From contig NC_084839.1 in the NCBI RefSeq assembly GCF_033115175.1, positions 35,449,501-35,513,500 on the forward strand: DNA of 64,000 nt, written 5' to 3'. Of this stretch, positions 57,424 through 64,000 are shown piece by piece. The stretch comes from Lepus europaeus (taxonomy: Eukaryota > Chordata > Mammalia > Lagomorpha > Leporidae). The position numbers were made by a program, and so were the translations under genes. The stretch's first letter is position 1. The number at the start of each line of letters is the position of its first letter. Below the pieces are notes generated by a model. That model was not told the origin of the DNA, made no database searches, and saw only the letters and a list, made by a program, of their open reading frames with translations.

Positions 57424-57510
57424 ACTCAAAGACCTCCAGTCGGAGCGGCATGGAGAGGGGCTTCCAAGAGAGGAAAGAACCCAAAAGGCCCTGTAGCATT
57501 CGGGTCCATT
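57424..57510 (-). pseudogene. unidentified minus-strand retroposed 3' end
   Basis: Read on the minus strand, about 85 bp of non-repeat-like sequence ends TTTGAGTCTAATAAATCC and then becomes A-rich. That A-rich tail is now split by the CAMTA1 retrocopy, its far part lying at about 56,785-56,820. Flanking L1 sequence seems to resume on both sides, with similar TCCATTNTATTTTTA-like borders at about 56,772 and 57,510. This looks like a short 5'-truncated retroposed mRNA end (AATAAA plus tail) that later served as the target for the CAMTA1 copy. I do not recognise the parent gene, and an LTR fragment is an alternative. Confidence 0.4.
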
Positions 57511-57545
57511 CTATTTTATAATTACTACATATAAAAGGGTCTCAG

Positions 57546-57830
57546 AAGCTGGTATTGTGACACAGCGGGTTAAGTTTCCTGTGCCACTGGCATCCTATAT
57601 TGTGGAGCCTGGGTTTGAGTCCTAGCTGCTCCACTTCTGATCCAGCACCCTGCTAATGTGCCTGGGAAAACAGCGAAAGATGGCCTAAGTGCTTGGGCCC
57701 CTGCCCCAGCTCTTGCAGCCATTTGCGGAGTGAACCAGCAGATGGAAAATCTCTCTGTCTCTCCATTTCTCTCTGTCACTCTGCCTTTCAAATAAAAGAT
57801 AAAAATAAATCTTCAAAAAAATAAAAAATA
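57546..57830 (+). mobile_element. C-element SINE type I with body deletion
   Basis: The part normally coding the GAAGCTCCTGGCTCCTGGC stretch is lost. Confidence 0.92.
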
Positions 57831-58138
57831 AAAGCTGCCTCAAATCTATTATCAAATAAAATATTGGAGAGATATTATCAAATTCGATACTGGAAAGACA
57901 AATAATTAAATAAATACGAGTTTGACTACCCACTTAATCTGTTCAACATCACTATAGGTCCCTTAACTTTTTCAAGGCCTTGGTTCCCTTAGCTTCAAAA
58001 TTAGAATTTTGTTGTGATCTCACAAAAAAATTCCCTGATTTAAATCCTAGGAGTCATATCACTGTTTGCATTTCGTGATAACTTTAACACCATCTCTTTG
58101 GTTAGAAACAAGTGTTGCACATACAGAACAGGAATATG

Positions 58139-58508
58139 TTGGCCGGCGCCGCGGCTCACTAGGCTAGTCCTCCGCCTTGCGGCGCCGGCACACCGGGTTC
58201 TAGTCCCGGTCGGGGCACCGATCCTGTCTCGGTTGCCCCTCTTCCAGGCCAGCTCTCTGCTGTGGCCAGGGAGTGCAGTGGAGGATGGCCCAAGTCCTTG
58301 GGCCCTGCACCCCATGGGAGACCAGGAGAAGCACCTGGCTCCTGCCATCGGATCAGCGCGGTGCGCCGGCCGCAGCGCGCTACCGCGGCGGCCATTAGAG
58401 GGTGAACCAACGGCAAAAGGAAGACCTTTCTCTCTGTCTCTCTCTCTCTGTCCACTCTGCCTGTCAAAAATTAAAAAAAAAACAAAAAACAAAAAACAAA
58501 AAAAAAAC
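58139..58508 (+). mobile_element. C-element SINE type II
   Basis: Perfect 15-bp duplication CAGAACAGGAATATG at 58,124-58,138 and 58,509-58,523; (CAAAAAA)n tail. One of the youngest-looking copies. Confidence 0.97.
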
Positions 58509-58769
58509 CAGAACAGGAATATGCTGACGACTTCCTTTACAAGTATGATGAAACACCCGTGACAAGAGACCGACACTTTGTCACAGTTTGGGTCTGGCCA
58601 TTTCACTAAGGACATAGGGTTTCTATGTAGTCATGTAATTAATTAATTAATTAAGACTGGCATTAGAGAAATCACAAATATCAGGTTGTAAAAATGGAAT
58701 GAAAATTGAAAATGTCCCAGAGCAAGAGACATGATTATAGACAACTGATGCTTACCAATTTTAAATCTC

Positions 58770-59014
58770 TCTGTTCTGTTACTCTCTCACATGTCAATGG
58801 CCACGGCTGAGTCAGGCCGAAACCAGGACCCAGGAATTCAATCTGGGTGTCCCATGTGGGTGGCAGTCACTCTTCTCCTTGACTTTTCCCAGGGTGCATG
58901 CCAGCAGGATGCTGGAATCAGGAGTGGAGCAGAGACTCAGACTCAGACACTCTGCTATGAGATGCTGGCACCCCAGATAGCGTCTTGGTTTTGCTTGACC
59001 AAACAACTGCCCCT
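58770..59014 (-). mobile_element. C-element SINE, old, antisense
   Basis: CAGGCCGAAACCAGGACCCA and CATGTGGGTGGCAGTCACTC; both ends worn. Confidence 0.75.
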
Positions 59015-59294
59015 GAACTCAGATGTTCATACTTCATGTGATGTCATGAGTTATGTGTGGAGCAGTATCTCTTTCCGAACTGTTTTATATTCTTCATTTA
59101 TTCAATTGTGATAAGTGTCCCCTTAAACCAGACCCTTTAAGTAATTTTTCCAGCCTTTTCATTACCCCTTTCTAAATTAATAACAGTTCCCATGATTATT
59201 TTAATATAGTGTTTTATGGATTCTTACTGAGGTGTTATGTAACAGAAGTATAATATAATGTATTGGATTCTCTTTCCTTTTTCATTTCTTTTTT

Positions 59295-59316
59295 CCTTTC
59301 TCTCTCAAAGGCAGAG

Positions 59317-59371
<55 letters not shown>

Positions 59372-59626
59372 GCAAAGAAAGAGAGACATCTTCCATCTGC
59401 TGGTTTACTTCCCGAATGACTGCAACAGTTGGGGCTGGGCCAGGCCAAAGCCAAGAACCAGGAGCTTCTTCAGGGTCTCCCACGTGGGTGCAGGGGCCAT
59501 CTGCCACTGGTTTTTTTCAGCAGGGAGATGGATAGGAAGTAGAGCAGCCAGGACTCCAACTAGAGTCCACGTGGGGTGTCGGTGCCACAGATGGAGGCTT
59601 AACCTTTGGTGCTACATCACTGGCTC
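59295..59626 (-). mobile_element. C-element SINE type I, antisense
   Basis: (GA)n of more than 20 units (59,322-59,366); TGGATTC occurs on both sides. Confidence 0.93.
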
Positions 59627-59786
59627 CTGGATTCATTTTGATCTGCTCGTCAGTAATGTGTTTTTGTAAAAAAGATACTAATTAATAAACATCGAATGAA
59701 ACTTAGCCCAATTCTATACCTTTGTACCTCCGGGAAGGTGATTTACCTTGGTTTATTTCATTTCCTTTTTTAAAAAGGCTCATCTG

Positions 59787-60115
59787 GGGCCAGCGCTGTG
59801 GCATAGCGGGTAAAGTTGCCTCCTGTAGTGCCGGCATCCCACATGGATGCCGGTTCGAGTCCCGGCTGCTCCATTTCCAGCTCTCTGCTGTGGTGCAGGA
59901 GGGCAGTGGAGGATGGCCTAAGTCCTTGGGCCCCTGCACCCATGTGGGAGACCCAGAAGAAACTCCTGGCTCCTGGTTTCGGATCGGCGCAGCTCCGGCC
60001 GTTGAGGCCAATTGAGGAGTGAACCATCGGATAGAAGACCTCTTTCTCTCTCTCTGCCTCTCCTCTCTCTGTGTAACTCTGACTTTCGAATAAATAAGTA
60101 TATCTTTTTAAAAAA
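59787..60115 (+). mobile_element. C-element SINE type I
   Basis: Head GGGGCCAGCGCTGTGG; adjoins the next copy head-to-tail. Confidence 0.94.
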
Positions 60116-60125
60116 AAGTAATGAG

Positions 60126-60440
60126 GCCGGTGCTGCGGCTCACTAGGCTAATCCTCCACCTTGCGGCGCCAGCACACCGGGTTCTAGTCCCGGTTGGGGT
60201 GCCGGATTCTGTCCCGGTTGCCCCTCTTCCAGTCCAGCTCTCTGCTCTGGCCCGGGAGTGCAGTGGAGGATGGCCCAAGTGCTTGGGCCCTGCACCCCAT
60301 GGGAGACCAGGAAGAAGCACCTGGCTCCTGGCTTCAGATCGGCGCGGTGCACTGGCCACGGCGGCCATTGGAGGGTGAACCAATGGTAATGAAGACCTTT
60401 CTCTCTGTCTCTCTCACTGTCCACTCTGCCTGTCAAAAAA
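60126..60440 (+). mobile_element. C-element SINE type II
   Basis: AAAGTAATGA on both sides; placed directly after the type I copy's A-run. Confidence 0.96.
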
Positions 60441-60449
60441 AAAGTAATG

Positions 60450-61880
60450 AATGAGTTTTAAAACACCTGCTGGTCATTATCATTGCTATCAAACTTAAAA
60501 TCTTTTGTAATGTAATTGAAAGAAAGCAGATAATATTTTTGGCACACTGTGCCAGAGAAGCTCTTTTTAGTTCCTTTGCATAGCTTAAGAATCTCTAAGC
60601 TTAGTTTGACTTCAAAAACCATGTATGAGTTTTTAATATACTTTCATTATCAGAGCATTTGTAGAGATTCTGGCTATTGTTTTAGCTGTGAATTTCTCAT
60701 GTGGATAGAATATCTTAAGAATTTAGATACCTTATTTTGGGGATTGGAACTCTGAAACAATGATATGTACCCTCATTGCTTTATCTTATAAACATTCTTT
60801 CAATACTTTCATGTACAAGATGGGGTGCTAAGACCCACAAACAGAAAATTCAAGGTACTTTCAGACACTTATAGGGCTGAAAGAAACAAACACAAAAGAA
60901 AACACTACAGGTTCTGTGGTAGATTCTAGAACAGGAGGGCTGAGATATGAGAGTATGGTTGCATCCGACATATCCTGAGCATTTCTTGAGATTCTCTCAG
61001 CCTCACCTTGACCTTGGACAGATGCTCACCCCAGCTGACATGACAGCTGCAGACTCTGTGGGCTCACAGGTTCTTGTGCTTGGTGTAGTTTATTATGCCT
61101 CAAGCCTTTGGCTCATTCAACCAAGTCTGAACTGGATGAAACCACGTATCCAGTGATTTCCAAATGGGTCAAGTGTTGCAATCCAAAAATACAGGGAAGT
61201 TGACAACTCATGGGGTAAATAGGCCAATGAGAGACTGGGCTAGCTAGAATAATCCAGTAGAGAACTTTCTCCTGATTGACAGTTCTGAGTCATGGCTTTC
61301 ACACACCCTGTCTGGGACCAACCTGAAGCAGTGCCTGGCCAGCATAGCAACACATCACTGCTTTCCATCATCCTGTGAGCCGCCCTCTGATCCCTCACTG
61401 TCACAGATTTAGGATTTCTTAGTTCTGTGAAGCATTGATAACTTAGCCGTGTCCCAGTCTCTGCTATTTAGGGTAATTAGGTAAGGTAATGGTCTACTTG
61501 ATTTGCATGGGTGGGAGTGAGAGTAGAGTGGGAGTGGAAAGTATTGGTAAACAAACATATTGATAAGCAAAGGAGGTGAGGGCTATAGAAAATATGCTGT
61601 GGACTTTTTTATACTTATATAAGGCTCAAAAGTCTTTTACAAAAAAAAATTATAAATTATAACTTTGATCAGGAGAGACAGAAAACCTAAATGCCAAAAA
61701 ATAGGATAAGTCCATTAGGTTACCACTACAGGAATATCACCACACCACACTGAGCTAAATTCCCACCTGGAAGCATAGCCAATGCTCTCCAACCCTTTTG
61801 TCTGTATTATTTATCAGCTCTTTGGGATACTATCTATGTTCCTCCCTCATCAGATTCTGTAGCAATTTTCTGGCTATCTC
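60450..61880. other. SINE-free 1.4 kb, no gene recognised
   Basis: No C-element, L1 or domain-bearing frame recognised. Some sequence near 60,780-60,900 recalls antisense L2, but weakly. Confidence 0.45.
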
Positions 61881-61926
61881 TGTGAACCTGAGATTTCTTT
61901 TTTTTAAAATACATTTTTCCCATGAA

Positions 61927-61959
61927 TTTTTTTACAATTTTTTTATTTGAAAGGCAGAG

Positions 61960-61999
<40 letters not shown>

Positions 62000-62255
62000 T
62001 ATATCCACTGGTTCATTTCCCAAATGGCCACAATGGCCAGGGTTGAGCCAAGCCAAAGCCAGGAACCAGAAGCATCATCTGGATGTCCCATGGGGGTGCA
62101 GGGGCCCAAGGACTTGGGTCATCCTCCACTGCTTTCCCAGGCACATTAGCAGGGAGCTGGATCAGAAGTGGAGCTGCTGGGACACGAACTGGTGCCTATA
62201 TGGGATGCTAGCCTTGCAGGTGGTGGCTTAACCCACTATGCCACAATGCCGAGCC
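61927..62255 (-). mobile_element. C-element SINE type I, antisense, with displaced target duplication
   Basis: TGAACCTG occurs right of the head (62,255) and at about 61,886. The left copy lies about 40 bp beyond the A-tail, across a T-rich non-SINE stretch. Confidence 0.9.
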
Positions 62256-62439
62256 TGAACCTGGAATTTGTGAAATGTAGATTACAGCATCTACCTCCTA
62301 TGTTGTCTAGGACAGTACAGGAGAGAGCATACATAACGCATCCAGTATCATGCCTGGCATCTGATCAAGGCTTAATCTAATTTAGCTCTCTTGGGCCATT
62401 TAATCCATCAAGAATTCAGAGGCCACCAGAGAAAATGTA

Positions 62440-62728
62440 TTAGTCCCTATATGTTGGGGAGATATTGTTCAGAGCATACAAAATGTTAGTTAGATAGAGG
62501 AGCAAGTTCTAGGGATTTATTGTACAACATGGTGACTGTAGTTGATAAAAATGTGTTATGTTCTTAAAATTGCTAATACAATAGATCATAAGAGTTCTCA
62601 CTACACACAAAAAAATGATTTGTGTGAGGCAATGCACATATAAAAGAGCCTAATCTATAGTTTTGAGATATACATATTTAAACATGCTGTACTTGATAAC
62701 ATGTGTCTTTATTTGTCAAATAAATAGG
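62440..62728 (+). mobile_element. L1 3' UTR (L1MA/PB-like), sense
   Basis: GGAGCAAGTTCTAGGGATTT, GTACAACATGGTGACTGTAG and TTCTCACTACACACAAAAAA match the 3' UTR of L1MA/L1PB-type elements. Confidence 0.8.
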
Positions 62729-63055
62729 GCAGGTGTTGTGGCACAGCAGGTTAGCCACCACTTGGGATGCTCCTATCCCATATCAGAGTTCTAGTATGAG
62801 TCCCGGCTCCTTTGCCTCTGACCCAGCTTCCTGACAATGTGCCTGGGAAGGTGACAGAGGATGGCGTAAGTACGTGGGTCTCTGCCACCCATGGTGGAGA
62901 TCAGGATGGAGTTCCAGACTCCTGGCTTCAGCCTGGCCTAGCTCTGGCTGTTGCAGGCATTTGGGGAGTGAACCATCAAATGGAGGATCATTCTTTCTCT
63001 CTCTCTGCCTCTCTACCTTTCAAATAAATACATACATAAATCTTTAAAACATAAA
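62729..63055 (+). mobile_element. C-element SINE, intermediate age
   Basis: GGGCAGGTGTTGTGGCACAG head; tail CAAATAAATACATACATAAA. Confidence 0.92.
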
Positions 63056-63085
63056 CACAGTACATATATGTAAACATATATTTAT

Positions 63086-63427
63086 TTATTTATTTATTTG
63101 ACAGGCAGAGTGGACAGTGAGAGAGAGAGACAGAGAGAAATGTCTTCCCTTACCATTGGTTCACCCTCCAATGGCCGCCGCAGCCAGTGCATTGCAGCCG
63201 GCGCACCGCGCTGATCCGAAGGCAGGAGCCAGGTGCTTCCTCCTGGTCTCCTATGCGGGCGCAGGGCCCAAGGACTTGGGCCATCCTCCACTGCACTCCC
63301 GGGCCAGAGCAGAGAGCTGGCCTGGAAGAGGGGCAACCGGGACAGAATCCGGCGCCCCGACCGGGACTAGAACCCGGTGTGCCAGCGCCGCAGGTGGAGG
63401 ATTAGCCTAGTGAGCCGCGGCACCGGC
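63086..63427 (-). mobile_element. C-element SINE type II, antisense
   Basis: Perfect 16-bp duplication GTAAACATATATTTAT at 63,070-63,085 and 63,428-63,443. Confidence 0.97.
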
Positions 63428-63556
63428 GTAAACATATATTTATATAAGTTAATGAAATGGATTTAAAAAAAATTTTAAAAACATAATTTGCCTCCATAAT
63501 GTTTAATGATTTTCATTTCAGCAAGACAGATGTTTTATAGTTAAAATACTGATTTA

Positions 63557-63835
63557 GGGACAACTGCCATGGCACAATGGGTAAAGCTGCCGTCTTTCCA
63601 TATGGCTGTTCCACTTCCAATCCAGCTCCCTGCTAATGCACCTGGGAAAGCAGCAAAGGATGGCCCATGTCCTTGGGCCCCTACATATGTGGGAGACTCA
63701 GAAGAAGCTCCTGGCTCCTGGCCTTGGATTAGCCCAGCTCTGGCCTTTGCGGCCATTTGAGAAGTGAACCAGCAGATGGAAGAGCGCTCTCTCTCTCTCT
63801 GAAGCTCTGCCTATCAAATAAAATAATCTTTAAAA
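63557..63835 (+). mobile_element. C-element SINE type I with head deletion
   Basis: AAAATACTNATTTA on both sides; the head is shortened at GCTGCCGTCTTTCC. Confidence 0.93.
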
Positions 63836-63990
63836 AATACTAATTTAAGCTATTTTTCCTTTTTATTACAGAAGTCTTGAGATTTCTACAATTATCAAGT
63901 ATTTCTTCTGAGGTTTGTCAGATTCCCTAATGTAGTAAACTGCATTGGTCATAACTGTCCCCTTAGTGGTTTAGAAATTCTGCAAATTGA

Positions 63991-64000
63991 GGGGCTAGTG
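63991..64000 (+). mobile_element. start of a further C-element SINE at the window edge
   Basis: The last bases GGGGCTAGTG look like a C-element head cut by the window end. Confidence 0.55.

Noticed and set aside
60450..61880. Terminal exons of the neighbouring gene CDKL4, expected upstream of SOS1
   Set aside because: No minus-strand frame resembles a kinase or the CDKL4 C-terminus; it probably lies beyond the right edge.

Overview
This is nuclear DNA from a mammal, and almost certainly from a leporid lagomorph such as rabbit (Oryctolagus cuniculus). The evidence is about 70 copies of the lagomorph C-element SINE. These have a tRNA-like head, a body reading through GGCCTGGGAAAGCAG and GTGAACCAGCAGATGGAAGA, a CT-rich stretch, and an AAATAAATAAATCT or CTGCCTGTCAAAAA tail. 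They sit on ancient mammalian L1, L2, MIR, MLT1, ERVL and hAT relics. Most long reading frames in the window are conceptual translations of these SINEs, not genes.

One protein-coding gene is recognised with confidence. The minus strand carries the first coding exon of SOS1 (18,902-18,988; 29 codons, canonical splice donor) inside a CpG island at about 18.6-19.9 kb. Everything to the left (1-18,901) is SOS1 intron 1. Everything to the right is 5' flank. The neighbour expected upstream from the human gene order (CDKL4) is not seen.

Layout. 0-17.2 kb: SOS1 intron 1, with two sense L1 remnants, L2 pieces and dense SINEs. 17.2-22.7 kb: a SINE-free block with the SOS1 promoter and a second short CpG-rich segment at 21.64-21.99 kb. 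22.7-30.7 kb: sense and antisense L1M fragments, a probable LTR at about 27.0-27.5 kb, and SINEs. 31.1-33.5 kb: the 3' part of a decayed ERVL-class provirus with a broken dUTPase-like region and its 3' LTR, abutting an MLT1 LTR. 33.6-40.5 kb: SINE-poor, with MIR and MER5-type relics. 40.5-64 kb: a SINE-rich nest of L1, MLT1 and hAT fragments.

The most notable items are small retrotransposition products. One is a processed retrocopy of a short CAMTA1 transcript (56,822-57,408) with an intact 80-codon frame, poly(A) signal, poly(A) tract and perfect 15-bp target-site duplication. Another is a 5' fragment of U2 snRNA (about 42,784-42,816, minus strand) in a perfect 17-bp target-site duplication. 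A third is a SINE at 13.6 kb that carries a patch, including unique flanking DNA, copied from a SINE locus 5.9 kb away. No CRISPR array, operon, bacterial feature or new multi-gene system is present. All repeat family names come from memory of consensus sequences and have not been checked by a search.
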